Shown here: positions 43,377 through 55,682 of the stretch, piece by piece
How positions within the stretch are numbered: the stretch's first letter is position 1
Layout of the letters: every line of letters begins with the position of its first letter
Notes under the pieces: generated by a model
Database searches by the model: none
What the model was told of the DNA's origin: nothing
Seen by the model: only the letters and a program-made list of their open reading frames with translations
Position numbers and translations under genes: made by a program
From: Haemaphysalis longicornis
Lineage: Eukaryota > Arthropoda > Arachnida > Ixodida > Ixodidae
Direction of reading: 5' to 3'
DNA length: 64,000 bases
Assembly (NCBI GenBank): GCA_013339765.2
Contig: CM023449.1
Coordinates: 223,829,992 to 223,893,991 of the forward strand

Positions 43377-44754
43377 TGCGAAGCGGCCCATATCCGGAAA
43401 TGTGGCCCCATACATGCTTGCTTCGCTGCAAGTGATGTCGAGGAAGGTGCGCGTTCTCGCCCCTCCCGCCCAATCCTTCCCCTCCTCCTTTCCCCTTCCG
43501 GCTAACCAATGCGTGGGTCACTGATTGGTCCACTGACCCCGCAGCATTTCCGGTGACCCACCCACTGCCCCGCTAGCGTACGGCGCAGGGGGGCTCATCC
43601 ACCCACCTCGCCCCCTAAATGTGCTCGGGAAAGGGGGTGCTATACGAGGTCACTGACCGTGCCCATTAAACAACGACCACTGATAATTAAGCTTCTGTCG
43701 CAGGCTGCCTACCAACCGTACGCGGCGCCTCGATGTCGGCTCTCACCACCAGTCAGCTTGCAATGTCCCAGAAGGAAAGCATCAACAAAACAATCGGAAG
43801 GCCACAATTGCTCCAACGGCATCCTGAAAATTCCCTGTACAGGTTTCCCTTGGTATTGTCTGTTCCTCCTCTTGCGCCCCACCTCAAAAAGAATTCCCCC
43901 GTTGGCCGCCGTACCCACTGAGCGTTAATACGTGTAGGCTGCATAACAGACAAGTACCGTGCCCCTCCTCCCCCCCCCCCCCCCCCCCCCCCCCTTCCCC
44001 CTCCCCTCTCAGGAGTGCCACCTCCGCATTTCACAGGAAGACGCAACCATGGAGGAAGAAAAAGTTTTTACTTCCTCCATGGACGCAACGACGGGCGGCG
44101 CGCGCACCGTCGCTTCTCGAGCAGACACCGAGGCACCCGCGGCCTTCATGGAACGGCGCTTTCTCCGAGAACCGCCCAAGAGAGGCTGCCAAGTTTGGTG
44201 CCGGCCCTTGGGGGTCAGCAGAGAAAATACGGAAGCGTCGGCGCGTGCCAAACCGATGAGTGGTCCACTGCCGGAAAAGAGTCTCTACGGGCGCGATAAA
44301 AACAGAACGCGGCTGCCCCTCGACATACCGAACCCCCACACCTATAACGTAGTTGTACGCAGCAGCTTGAAAGGCTCTCGAGGCCTGTTCCGCGGTAGCA
44401 AAGGAGTTCCTCGGCATCGTGGTTCCCGACCAAAACCACGAAGCTTTGTAGTGCAAATATATTCCACGCTTTACAGCGCTCCCCCATCCCTTCCAGCAAA
44501 ATCGGCATTGCGATCAGGATCGGAAGTCAAAATCTCGTTCCTGCTTCCCGGTTGTGGGTTCCAAAATGTTCCTTATCGAGAACGACACCCCTGCGCCTCG
44601 ATCAGCTCGATTTCTCCGTGGTTCGCATTCAGACTGGTCGCCGCGAGCCTGGCTGTTGGGTGTGCGGCACAGGGGTGAGAGGAAAGCGCTGGATTGTAAC
44701 CAGTGTTTGTCAGCCGGCTCGTTCAAGTGACCACCCCTACATGTTCGTCAGTGC
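43377..44754. other. No supportable gene; C-run
   Basis: C homopolymer 43971-43993. A small hairpin-like inverted pair ccatggagg-aagaaaaagt / acttcctccatgg occurs at 44048-44082. The 239-codon plus ORF (43959-44678) begins in the C-run and has no motif. Confidence 0.45.
44747..44754. repeat. 8-bp target-site duplication, left
   Basis: gtcagtgc, repeated exactly at 45707-45714 on the other side of the hAT element. Confidence 0.85.
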
Positions 44755-45706
44755 CAGTGGCGTAAATCATGGGGGGTCAGGGGGGTCCTGACCCCCCCTT
44801 GTGTTCGGGCTGGGGGGGACACCCCTTGCAAGTCTCCCCCCTTGAGATTCATCTTTCATTTACCTTTGAAAGCTAAAACAACTGTTGTTTTTGTCACTAA
44901 TAAGTACTGCACGAGCTGAAATAACCATCCCGGTTTTTTTAATAATTGATGCAGCTGTAGCGGGCATTGAGAAGAGGTTTAATCCAGATTCTGAGGGAAT
45001 CGTGACGTACAGGGCACTGGAACTTGTCCTTCTGAAACCGGTCATCAAGAAGCAGATTTGGAACGTGATCCGACGATACAAGAGCATCGCTATCGGTTAA
45101 GTCGTTGTCTCGCTGTGCGCTTGTTGCACGAAGAACACTGCAACCTCAAGTCCGTCGACGACGTGGCAGCAGTACTCCGGAACATGCACACCAGTATTTC
45201 AAGGAAGTGGAGAGTGTTCTCAGGATTATCTTAGTGATGCGGTCTCTTCTGTGAAGCGAGAGAGAGAAGTCGTTCAGTGCCTTGAGAAGACTGAAAACAT
45301 GGCTGCGTAGTACGATGGGGGAGAACACCTCAATCTGCATGGCATTTGGCCACACGTTCATCAAGACAATATAGACCTCATAACGTTGCAGGGTTGTTGA
45401 AAAACTTTGTCAGTGCGTGCAAAAACCGCGCTCTCGTTTTTGGACCCTCTAGAAGTGTCGAAAAGCTAGGAAACATGTCATAAGGATCAGTACTCATATT
45501 GTACAGAGTATTTCTTATTATCTTTTTTTACCGTCCTGCAATAGCACAGTGCCAATTACGTGAGGTATGAAAAGCATGCTCGTTTTCCTTATTTTAATCA
45601 AATCACGATAGTAATTTGTATATAAATGAAAATAAAGCACAAAACAAAATGCCGCCTTGGCAAGCTGTGTGTCCCCCCCTTGTGATTTTCTGCATTTACG
45701 CCACTG
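44755..45706 (+). mobile_element. hAT transposon, internally deleted or decayed
   Basis: Termini cagtggcgtaaat and its exact complement atttacgccactg (13 bp) are bounded by a perfect 8-bp duplication gtcagtgc (44747-44754 and 45707-45714). An 8-bp target and a CAG start are the hallmarks of the hAT superfamily. Just inside the left end are palindromic G/C blocks (tcaggggggtcctgaccccc). At 44885-45100 the plus strand encodes AEITIPVFLIIDAAVAG then RFNPDSEGIVTYRALELVLL, which resembles the mid-region of hAT transposases of the ZMYM1/zinc-finger type. The rest of the transposase is missing, so the 952-bp copy is non-autonomous. Confidence 0.85.
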
Positions 45707-45714
45707 GTCAGTGC
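45707..45714. repeat. 8-bp target-site duplication, right
   Basis: gtcagtgc, second copy. Confidence 0.85.
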
Positions 45715-46934
45715 CACCAGAATTCACCCAGCTGTTCATTGCAGCGTAGCGTTTCTAGGGTGTACAAGCAGCAAGGCAATTCTACAACATGACGCAGGAG
45801 CTACGCTCTACCCTGGTTCCCGCAACGATACTCTGTATCCAAAGCGTGCGTCTCAACATTACGCATGCGGAATTGAATCTGGAGCAGCAAGGAAGAATGG
45901 CCAACTGTGCATTGATCAGGTGCTCGGCCGATCGGTGACCGCACATGTCCAATGCCAGCGCTTCTTCCTTGGTGACCACACAAATCAGCATCCAACAAAC
46001 ATCACTCCATAACTGCAGTTGTGTTGCAGCACTGATCAATTTAACAACTGTCACCCTCAATCGCATAGTGACCCACAACAATCACCCTAATATTTTTTCT
46101 GCACCTACGTTTCATTTGTTCAAGATTATATCTTGCTTCTTCACTGTTCCGCTCTTACAGAAGTATTTTTCATCATTACAGCAACACCCTTCGGCATCCT
46201 GGTCTTTCGTCTGCAGTGACGGCATGTCACAAGCACAGACACGCACACACAGAATATTAAAACGAGAACAGAGCAACAGAACTTGAACAAAGAATCGTGA
46301 GCCTAACTGGGGAAGTGGGGTAACTTGGCAAAGCAGGCGACAGAAGATCTGAAACCAGATGACCGGTATTGACAACGATGAACTGCGGGAATTCCCTACT
46401 ATGATTCGTATGACCTCTTCTTTAACGGTTTGTGGCCATCATAAACTAATGGCAAAAGAGGTGTTCGCATTGCCTGCAACCTCGTTTGACTCCTTCCTAC
46501 CGTGAATCACCATCGCGCGTTAGCTTTTGCATATCCCAGGTGGCACCGTCTTTCCAGGATCAGCTTGCACGTCCAAATTGGCTGCCATTTTCCCACGGAA
46601 AAAAATAGACCACAAAATGCAACCTTCATGTGAAGCTTGAGCGCAAATGAAGCAGTGGTTAGCTCGGGAAATTTTTTTTAAGGAATTCCATCAATAGATG
46701 TAACACCCTGTAGCGTTCGCCTCTCAAGTATGGGTACTTGCCGGTATACTAGATACATCATTACATTTTTAAGGTTATTATATAAGGAAAGTTAAAAGAG
46801 ACACACTGGAGGACCTGTTGAGTCCTCCAGTCAAAGCGTCAGTAAACTTCATTTTTAATGTTTTTCTCGTGTGTCTGTCTTAACCTACCTTAATTTTCTC
46901 GCGCTCTGTGTGAGCTATTTTATTTCAAGACTAT

Positions 46935-46935
<1 letters not shown>
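45715..46935. other. No supportable gene; small hairpin
   Basis: A 10-bp stem (actggaggac / gtcctccagt) lies near 46805-46834. Otherwise AT-rich with no exon-like sequence. Confidence 0.5.

Positions 46936-46999
<64 letters not shown>
46932..46999. repeat. (TA)n microsatellite
   Basis: About 65 bp of TA repeats with one AA interruption. Highly polymorphic and likely to form cruciforms. Confidence 0.9.
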
Positions 47000-47001
<2 letters not shown>

Positions 47002-47695
47002 GTGTACACCAGGATATTAATGCGAAAGCATAAATGACCCATAGGGTGAAAAAGCCGTCATGCCGTTGGTGTCTGGGACCGAAGAAGAGCTCCTTGAGGA
47101 TCCTAATGTGGCTCACACATGACGTAGCCACCACCCTTCTTGGAGCACTACTTTTAGCTCTCTCAGCACTGTTCAAGAGCGGCAGATAAGTTCGCAGTTT
47201 TCCACATTCCAACAACAGCGCATGCATGCACCAACGTGGCAGCTACAGTGACATCACTGCAAGCTGTAAGCTCCGCAACAGAATTAAAACACGGCTGCAA
47301 TGCTAAGCAATGCGGAGCCACGTGGAAAGTGGAATGTTGCAGCTGTGGCTGCGAGTGAAGTGTTCGATGGTGTATCGAGCACATGGCCTGGCACAGCGGC
47401 GCAACAGCCCTTGCATGGGATGGGCTAAAGAGCCAGGAATGGCAAATTTATCCAGCAGCTGCCTGCAAGGTAGCGTTTTCACCACCACGGGCGGCACCAG
47501 ACTGAACATACAGCTGCGACTCACTGTCAGCTGCTGTCTGCGTTACTTGCAGCCGCAAAACTGGGAGGGGCCCCTCCGCAGCATTCAATTGAGCATTAGT
47601 ACTTTTGCATTCATAACTTAAAAGTGCTTAGGTGTCCTCAAATTTTTGGGATATATACACACATACGCACGGGCTGAAATACATTTATAAACAAC
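47000..47695. other. No supportable gene
   Basis: Short ORFs only, between the microsatellite and the hAT element. Confidence 0.5.
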
Positions 47696-47703
47696 ACACA
47701 GGT

Positions 47704-49813
47704 CAGTCTTGGGCAGTAACTAGTTACTAGTAACGCGTTACCGGTAACTAGTTACTTCTAAGTTAGAGGAACTTGTAACTGTAACACTGTTACTTTTTTG
47801 TGGAGTAACTGTAAGGAGAAATATCGTTACAGTTACTTTATTTCTATAACAAAATTATCCAACAGCAACACTCATTAACGGCCGATGTATAGTTTGCGCG
47901 TTTCACTTTTTCGGCCTTTCTTCCGCAGAACCTTCGTCTACTTCATCTATGCTAGCTCACTCCCTTCGCATGGGTGAAAAACATCTGGTCTAGAAATGTT
48001 TAGGCGTGCACGTGTGGGTGCTGTTTCACGCGGTCTACTAAGGGCTCGAAGTTTCTAAGTCTAAGCTACAGTATTTTCCTCAGCAGCGCGACATCGCTTT
48101 CACCCAGGCCATAAATAACGCTGCGACACGGGTCTAAGCGCACGTGAATGCATGTTGACGTGCCAGAGCCTATAGGCCGACGGGCGGCTGCGCCATTTTC
48201 TCCACATCTGGGGCGCAGTAAAAGTGTTTGACACAAAGGCGAACAGGAAAACAAACACCCACAAATGCCACACAACGCACTGAAACCTTTGCACTTTCGG
48301 GGAAGCCTGGAAAACTCCGGTCAGGGCATCGCTTTCTCATTAGCGACGTGCAGCCCCATTTGTGAGGTCATAAAACGCCGCGGGGAGTCTTCGGCGGCCT
48401 CGCGCTCGTCCATCCCTGTGCGCACTGTAGAGCGTTCGATTCACAAGTCGCAGTTGCTTGCGACCATTGTGCTCTTTTGAGACGCCTGGCCATAGTTGGG
48501 ACCACGCGTTTGGGACCCCTGGTCTAGAGGCTTCATCGAGCTGTCAACAGTACTCGAACGAGGTCGAGGAAGTAATAAATTTCACGCCCCTCCACACATA
48601 CGACGACCCCAACGATTGTGGCCCCCGAGTGCGCTCACACCAGCCAGCATTTTGGCCGGCAGATGTCTGACCACACTGCCACTGCACGAAGAAATATTCT
48701 TGGAAAGCCTAGCGACTTCATTTCGAGGGCTGTGGCTGAAACAAAAACAGTAGCTACATCTGATTCTGAATGTTGGGTGCAAGAAATACTTGGGCGAGCT
48801 TCGTTCGGCCTACGCCTCAAACCAAACGAAGGGAGGGCAGGGAGGGGTTCCTGGGATCGGCGACGTGATTGCTGTGGAAGGCTGGGATTGTGAGAGCAGT
48901 GTTTCCTGGTCAAGACGGCGAAATCCGCCTTTGTGAGGACAGGGGGGAGCAGCAGGAGGGGGAAACAGTGAAGCGTTCATTTCAGTTTCTATTCCCTTTG
49001 GAAATATTTTGTCTCATTCCGGGGATGGGTGTGGCTGGGGGTTCGGGCGGGAGAACAACTACGAGGGCCCACAGACAAACGTCGCTTCGGCATTGGCTCA
49101 AATGGGTCTCCGTCTCCGACCACAAGCATGAAATAAAAAGTTAATGAAGCGCCCTTTTTGAGTATCTTTCAAAAATACCTCAACAACCGATGTAACGTCC
49201 GTCCACGTCCGTTTCTCCATTCCACCAAGGGCCTTCCGTCGATCCGCCACCTTCGCCCCCTTTTTCCCATACTCTCTCACTACGCGGGGCGGACAAGCGA
49301 CGGCATTGTAGGCGACAATAAATTAAGTTGACATTAATAGATTGTTTCGGCTGTGTTGTCATCCAGCTCGGTATAGTATAAGTTCGGCCTCTCTGATTCC
49401 AATTTTGAAAAACAAATAATTCTGTGCTACAATGATGTTTGCAAATAAATTTCTTACAGCGAGTGCAGCAAAAAAAAAATGAAGTTCCTTGTGATGGATA
49501 GCAAAACTTCCGCAATAAAAAAAAATTAGGAGTGCACAACGATGGTTGGTTTGGGCATGAGAGTGCATCATTTTAGGTTCCCCTCATGTAGGCTTTACTA
49601 CGTGTAATTTTTACTACCTGCATGCCTTCGTAAGTTTCTATTAAATAAGCCAAATCTTTTCAGTAACGAAAGAGTAACGTTACTTTTTTGCAGTAACTGT
49701 AACTAGTTACTTTTGGAAAATTGGTAACTGTAACTGTAACAGAGTTACTTTTTTGGGTTAGGTAACTGTAACTGTAACACTGTTACTTTTTTTTGGTAAC
49801 GTGCCCATGACTG
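47704..49813. mobile_element. hAT-like transposon with tandem gttac-rich ends
   Basis: The left end cagtcttgggcagtaac and the right end, complemented, cagtcatgggcacgttac form inverted termini with a CAG start. The 8-bp acacaggt is duplicated perfectly (47696-47703 and 49814-49821). Both ends are built of subterminal repeats of taactagttac and gtaactgtaactgtaac, a style I know from vertebrate and invertebrate hAT non-autonomous elements. The 2,110-bp interior has no recognisable transposase; frames at 48066-48910 are short and overlap. It is probably non-autonomous or badly decayed. Confidence 0.8.
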
Positions 49814-49821
49814 ACACAGGT

Positions 49822-49932
49822 ACTATCTGAAAAACAATGTAATGGCTGTGTAGGCGAAGCACACAGCATGAATGCTTGATTGAGAGCGGCTAGGAGTACA
49901 AGGAAACTGCTAATCAACCTTGACACTGGAAG
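49822..49932. other. Short spacer
   Basis: Between the hAT target duplication and the LINE tail. Nothing seen. Confidence 0.5.
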
Positions 49933-52045
49933 ATTGAGAGAGAGAGAGAAAACATTTTAATGAGCTCAAATGTGAGAGTGGAACCCTAGTCCGGGAATCC
50001 ATGCGTCGCCCTCGCCGTCTTGGCCCGTGTCACCAGGAGAGTCTGGTCTTCCCGTTGACAGCTGGTCAACAGTGTCTCCCAAAGCTCAGGAAAGGAAAAG
50101 GTGGAGAGGTGTGGTAGGGCTGGGTTGTGAGCGCATTCCACAATTATATGCTGAAGGGTACCTAGTTGTGGACAAAATTTGCAAAGCGGTGTACTGTGTG
50201 GGAAACAATAAATTCATTCAAACCGGGTGAACATACATCCCTGCTTGTAATTGTCGGTGTTATTTCCTGGGTTTTGCTGAGGGATGAGAGAGGGCAAGGG
50301 AATTTTTGTCTGGTGGTCCGATAAAATTGAGTAATTTCCTGTTAGGTGAGAAGTGGCGTCGGAGCTGCGGTGACTTTGGGGCTTCAGTGGGCCAGTTCGC
50401 GAGCCTGTTGGTGGGCGAAGTTGTTGCCCGTTACAGAGGCATGGGCAGGTGTCCAAACGATCGCCACTTGGTGAGATGGATGGTATCACTGAAGTACCCG
50501 TAGGGTCGTTGGTGCCACCCTCCCTGAAAGGAAACTGCGGCAGGATGCTTGAGAGTAAGTGATGATGGCTCTGCTGGAGCATTGGATGAGGGCTAAGGCA
50601 ATGGCGAGTCCCTCGGCGTCTCGAGGGGATGTCGTACGGATGGATGTGCATGAAATTAAATGGTTTTTGGACGTTGTCACTGCAAACATGATTTTGTTGT
50701 CAGCGTAGCTCGCCGCATCGGTGTAGGACACGTCAGAGCGATTGCCATATAAGCGTTCGTGGGCTTGGCTGCGGGCGGTCCTGCGCTCAGGATGGAGGTC
50801 GGGGTTCATCTTCCTTGGTCGGGGTCATACAGAGATATGTTTATGCCACTCATCTGACAAAGGGGCCAGGTGGGTTTGTTCTGCACAGGGCCAGTTGATG
50901 CATTGCAGAACAAAGCGGCCTGCTGGAGTGTGTCAGATGGAGGCGCTGGCTTGCGAGATGACCTTCAATGAGTTCCTCAATGGTGTTGTGAAGACCCATT
51001 TGAAGAAGCTTGGTTGTCGATGTACTCATGGGGAGCCTGAGGGATTTAAGCCTTCTCAATGATCCTGTTTAGTGCTTCAATGTCGGATTTGGTTAGGGCC
51101 ATGTATGGGGCGACATAGGTGAGGCGAGAAATGACGAAAGCTTGAATTAGTCTCATTGTGTCCTTTTCTTTCTTTCCTTGATGCCGGTTAGTGACCCGCC
51201 TTTTCATATGCACAACTTGATCAGACATATTACATAGCTTTGACAAGGCAAAGTCGTTTCTGGTATTGGCTTGTATGGTAAGGCCCAATATCTTGAGTGA
51301 GTGGCTAGGTTTGGTCGAATGGCCGTCAAGAGATATTTCGATGGGCTCGACATGGTGTCGTGGGCGGTGTTTCCAGATGATGACAAGTTCTGATTTTTGC
51401 GGTGAACAATGTAAGCCACAAGCCTGGGTGTAATTATTTTCTTCGACTGCACGCTGCAATGTGTCCTGCAGTCCACCGAAAGAGTCTGTCAGTCCAGAGG
51501 GTGATGTTGAGCATCTGCTCTAGCTGTCCTGGTAGACCCAGAAAAGGAGTGGAGACAGTACCGAGCCTTGCAGTGTACCGCGACTGCTAAGAGAGATTGG
51601 TTTGGATTTTATATCTTCTCCAATTTTGAGTACAACCTGGCGGCCTGTGAAGAAGTCCGAAATGTAGGAATAAATTGGGTTGCCACAGCCAGTATTATTA
51701 AGGCGGGAGACAATCGTTGCATGCGCAACGTTGTCGAAGGCCCCTTTTAGGTCGAGGGCCAAAATGGCTCGAGGGGAGTGGCGAGTGGCAGGTGAAATTA
51801 CCCTTCTTTGAGTCGCAACATAATATCCTGGGTGCTTAAATGTTGTCGAAAGCCGAACATTGTTTTGGGCGTTTGGTTGGTGTCTTCAAGGTATGGCTGC
51901 AGCCTTTTGAATATAATGCGTTCCAGTAGCTTCCCTACACAAGAGGTAAGGGAAATAGGCCGGAGATTGTCTGTGTGTGGGGATTTGCCCGCTTTAGGAA
52001 TGAAGCAAACTTCTGCAGTTTTCCATCTGGCCGCCTACCTATTCA
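49933..52045 (-). mobile_element. Frame-shifted I/R1-type LINE, partner of SINE
   Basis: Reading on the minus strand from 52045: IPKAG-like start, GKLLER and STQDIMLR-like remnants in shifted frames (51800-52030); ALDLKGAFDNVAHATIVSRL and TLQGSVLSPLLF (RT motifs A and B, 51520-51762); CSPQKSELVIIW and ILGLTIQA (51046-51459); SYTDAASYADNK and EGLAIALAL (RNase H, 50486-50809). The UTR ends gagctcattaaaatgtttt and (CT)n at 49933-49950. Order and wording match the element at 53350, so these are related families. Several frameshifts make it a pseudogene. Its last 60 bases are nearly the same as those of the SINE at 4518. Confidence 0.85.
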
Positions 52046-53036
52046 ATGGAAGATACTGTTCTAGTGTTGAGAAAACAAACAAAAGATGACCTAGGATTTT
52101 GAAAGTGCAGCAACAGGCTTGAACACAAATACAAAGAAATAAAGAGAAATGCCAGACAGTTAAAAAAACTCGAGATCACTTTGGAACAGGAAATGACAAA
52201 ATGGACGCCCACAGGTACCACAGGACAGCAGACTCCCCAAAAGGTGAAAGGTCAATTAAGCGAAAAAATGAGCACAAAACAGGGTGCATTCAAAAACCCA
52301 ACTCTTGGTGATGGCTCCTGTTTGTACAAAAAGCACACAACACACATGTAGTGCCAGTTTTCACCTACTTAACAGGTACTCGGGGTTTCGGGAAACCATG
52401 GAAGGAAAGAAGGTAGGCATGCACCGACACTCAGAAAAGATAACATGGGTCAGGAAACAAACACTTCAAAGAACATTCCAACTCAAACCAGAAAACTGTG
52501 GACTTGAGCACGACACCTGATCGACTGGGCTAGAAAAAGGGCAGACTGCTAGAGCAAATAAAGGGGGCTGGGCGCCAAGGGACAAACACATCAGAGAAGG
52601 CTGAAAACTGGCTGGAGGGACTACACGAAAGGACCACCACGACAGCAACAGAAAAAGGTGGAGTGATTATTTTGCATAAGTCAAAGCGGGCTGACTGGGG
52701 CTTAGGGGTAACTCCAGTGTTCCACACTATCAGTGCAAATGCCAGTGCTATAGCTGCTCAGCGGCATTCAACATACTAAACTGAATTGTCATTCAAGTCG
52801 ATACAGTACTAGGGCAAACAAGTGACACTTTCAAATGCTTTACAGGATGGAGATTTTATACCTTTGTGCAGATTGCCTTCTCATCACCTCTCCAAAACAA
52901 ATATTCGAGATTGAACCTGCAATTGGGAGGAATGACTTCATACACACACACTAGCATTGCAGCAAGCAGTACTGAACGTGAGGTGGCCATATGCCGGCCT
53001 TTTTGCATGTGTGCTTGTCGTATTGTGGTTTATAAG
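52046..53036. other. No supportable gene
   Basis: AT-rich, intron-like sequence without recognised element ends. Confidence 0.5.
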
Positions 53037-53216
53037 TAGGGTTGTTCGATTCTTACACCCCGAACATGTTTCAGGAAAATCGGGTTAAACCCCGATTTCT
53101 CCTCAAATGCACCTTTTCAGTTAGCCATCTGCACAATTACGCAGCGACAGTCTGCCGTTCTCAACCAGTACACTTGCTGGAAGCAAGCCCCACACACAAG
53201 CGCAGCTTTCAAACTC

Positions 53217-53325
<109 letters not shown>

Positions 53326-53349
53326 TTTATTGCATAACAGCCAGTAGTC

Positions 53350-55644
53350 CTAGACGTCGGCCAAGAGCCCTTGGGCTCTAGCAGCGTCTTCGGCCAGCTG
53401 AATGGCCCAGACTTGATCAGCTGGGTCGGAGCTGAGCAATACGGTCTCCCATTGCTCTACAGTAGCGATGTTGCGACCTAACGTTGTCGCCTGTGGACAA
53501 GCCCACAGCATGTGGGCTAAGTCTGCCCTGTCCTTACACCGGTGGCACTTGTCAGAATATTGCCCAGGGTAACAGTGACTGTACGCAACCGGGTTGGGAT
53601 ACGAGTTGGTCTGTAGAAGTCTCCAAGCCACGGATTGCCATTTACTGAGGGTAGGATGAGCCGGGGGGAAGCGGGTCCGCTCTAGCCTGTAATGATTAGT
53701 TATGTCCCTGTAGGACACAAGGCGATCCCTACCCGAACAGCGAAGTGAATGAGCGTTGTTGTCGTCACCAGCTCGGTCAGAAAATCCTCGAGCGGCGTCG
53801 TGCGCGCATTCATTCCCAGCCAGGCCAGAGTGTGCAGGTGCCCATATTAGACATATCTTGCCCGAACGCTGAATGTTGTTGAGCCCAATCCTTAGAATTG
53901 CAGATGCCTCTGGGGAGATGCGCCCCCTTGCGTAATTTGTATTAGCAGACTTTGAGTCGCTCACCACGTATTTGATTTTTGCGGATGCCGTCATTGCCAG
54001 GGCAATGGCCGCCTCTTCGCCCACCTCCGGCTCGCTCGTGCAGACCGACCCGGAGCTGATGGAATTGCCCTGGTGATTGACTATTGCAATTGCCATAGCA
54101 TTGCGACCCGGATAGTCGGCCGCGTCCACGTACAGCACGTCCTCCGAATTTCCGAATCGTTTGTGCAGGGCTTTCGCCCTTGCCTGCCTGCGTTCCTGAT
54201 TGTGAACCGGGTGCATATTTTTAGGGAACGGTGGGATGTGAATTTGATCGCGCACTTCGGGAACCAAGGGTATCTTGTGAGTGCCTGTTCGAAGGTGGTT
54301 GATGCCCAGGGAGCCGAGAATATGCCGACCCGTCTGGCTGTGGCTAAGCCGTTCCCGTTGAGCCAGCCGTTGAGCCTCTATTAGTTCGCTAAGGGTATTG
54401 TGAAGCCCCAGCGCCTCGAAACGTTCGGTCGGAGCAGTGATCGGGATGCCGACGGCCTGCTTGTAGGCCCGTCTAATAAGGGCGTCAATTTTGAGTTCTT
54501 CGTCCTTTCTGAGGTGTAGAAAAGGGGTGACGTAGGTTATCCTACTGAGGACGAAGGCTTCAACTAATCGAACAAGGTTGTGCTCCTTCATACCGTGATG
54601 CCGGTTAGCGATTCGCGATATGAGTCGGGTAGTCTGATGCACGCTTTTTTGGAGCGCGAGGACGGTTTCCGAGTTGTGTCCATTGGCCTGTATTCGGAGA
54701 CCGAGAACCCGTATACTGGACACTGTGGGGATGGGCTGCGTTCCATTCGCGAAAATATTCACAACCGGGGGGTTCGGGTCGGTACGTCTACCCCTACTAG
54801 TGGGCCTGTAAAGCAACAATTCTGACTTTTGCGAGGAGCAACTGAGGCCCCTGGGACTTACGTACCGCTCCACCGCCTCAATGCCTTGTTGCAAGATGTC
54901 CTGAATTTGCCCGTCACTGCCTCCGCTGACCCAAAGCGTGACATCGTCCGCATAGAGGCTGTGTTGGAGACCATCGATCTTTTGCAGTATTTCGGGAAGC
55001 CCCATCATGGCTACGTTGAAAAGAAACGGGGAAAGGACTGAACCCTGTGGAGTTCCCCTGCTCCCAAGCTTGATCACATCTGATTGGAGTCCCCCTACAG
55101 CTAGAGTAGCTGTGCGTTCGCATAGGAAGTTACTTACGTAGTTGTATACCCGTTTCCCAAGGCCCAGTCGGCCGAGGTTGTCAAGAATTGCCGAGTGTTT
55201 AACGTTGTCGAACGCCTTCGTTAAATCTAATCCCAATATAGCTCTGGTATCCAGAGGGGAGCAGCTTTCCCCGTCGATGACGTCATGTTTAAGACGGAGC
55301 ATGATATCCTGCGTAGAGAGTTTTGGACGGAACCCGATCATAGAGTGCGGAAAAAGTCTATTGTCTTCCATATAGTTGGTGATTCGATATAGAACAATGT
55401 GTTCCAATAGTTTCCCTACGCAGGAAGTGAGGGAAATAGGTCTAAGGTTTTCAATCTGGATTTTTTTGCCCGGTTTAGGTATCATAACGACCATGGCCGT
55501 TTTCCACTGAGGTGGTAGTTGCCCAGTCTCCCAGCATACGTTCATATAGCGTGTGAGGGCTGCAACGGACTCGTCATCTAGGTTTCTGAGCATTTTATTT
55601 GTAATTCCGTCCGGGCCAGGAGCAGAGCGAGTGCGCAATGCCAA
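53350..55644 (-). CDS. LINE ORF2 fragment: reverse transcriptase-RNase H
   Basis: 764 codons from the first Met; the frame continues 5' to 55682 without a start, so it is truncated. In order: RT fingers (PGPDGITNKML at 9-19, IPKPGK, LRPISLTS), motif A with Asp at about 140 and 146 (LDLTKAFD), motif B (GTPQGSVLSP, 197-206), catalytic YADD at 231-234, and thumb. RNase H follows with YVDAAD (Asp507), Glu543, SDSKS (Asp563) and WAPAHSGLAGNE (His605). The last acidic position of RNase H reads AHD instead of AD. The C-terminal knuckle is CHRCKDRADLAHMLWAC at 700-716. In life this protein copies LINE RNA at a nicked target. This copy is uninterrupted, so it is young, but it lacks the N-terminal endonuclease and is dead on arrival. 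Confidence 0.9.
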   Translation of the reverse strand: MALRTRSAPGPDGITNKMLRNLDDESVAALTRYMNVCWETGQLPPQWKTAMVVMIPKPGKKIQIENLRPISLTSCVGKLLEHIVLYRITNYMEDNRLFPHSMIGFRPKLSTQDIMLRLKHDVIDGESCSPLDTRAILGLDLTKAFDNVKHSAILDNLGRLGLGKRVYNYVSNFLCERTATLAVGGLQSDVIKLGSRGTPQGSVLSPFLFNVAMMGLPEILQKIDGLQHSLYADDVTLWVSGGSDGQIQDILQQGIEAVERYVSPRGLSCSSQKSELLLYRPTSRGRRTDPNPPVVNIFANGTQPIPTVSSIRVLGLRIQANGHNSETVLALQKSVHQTTRLISRIANRHHGMKEHNLVRLVEAFVLSRITYVTPFLHLRKDEELKIDALIRRAYKQAVGIPITAPTERFEALGLHNTLSELIEAQRLAQRERLSHSQTGRHILGSLGINHLRTGTHKIPLVPEVRDQIHIPPFPKNMHPVHNQERRQARAKALHKRFGNSEDVLYVDAADYPGRNAMAIAIVNHQGNSISSGSVCTSEPEVGEEAAIALAMTASAKIKYVVSDSKSANTNYARGRISPEASAILRIGLNNIQRSGKICLIWAPAHSGLAGNECAHDAARGFSDRAGDDNNAHSLRCSGRDRLVSYRDITNHYRLERTRFPPAHPTLSKWQSVAWRLLQTNSYPNPVAYSHCYPGQYSDKCHRCKDRADLAHMLWACPQATTLGRNIATVEQWETVLLSSDPADQVWAIQLAEDAARAQGLLADV

Positions 55645-55682
55645 GATAGCTCCCCTAACTTCACTTATAGTGATGGGCCGGG

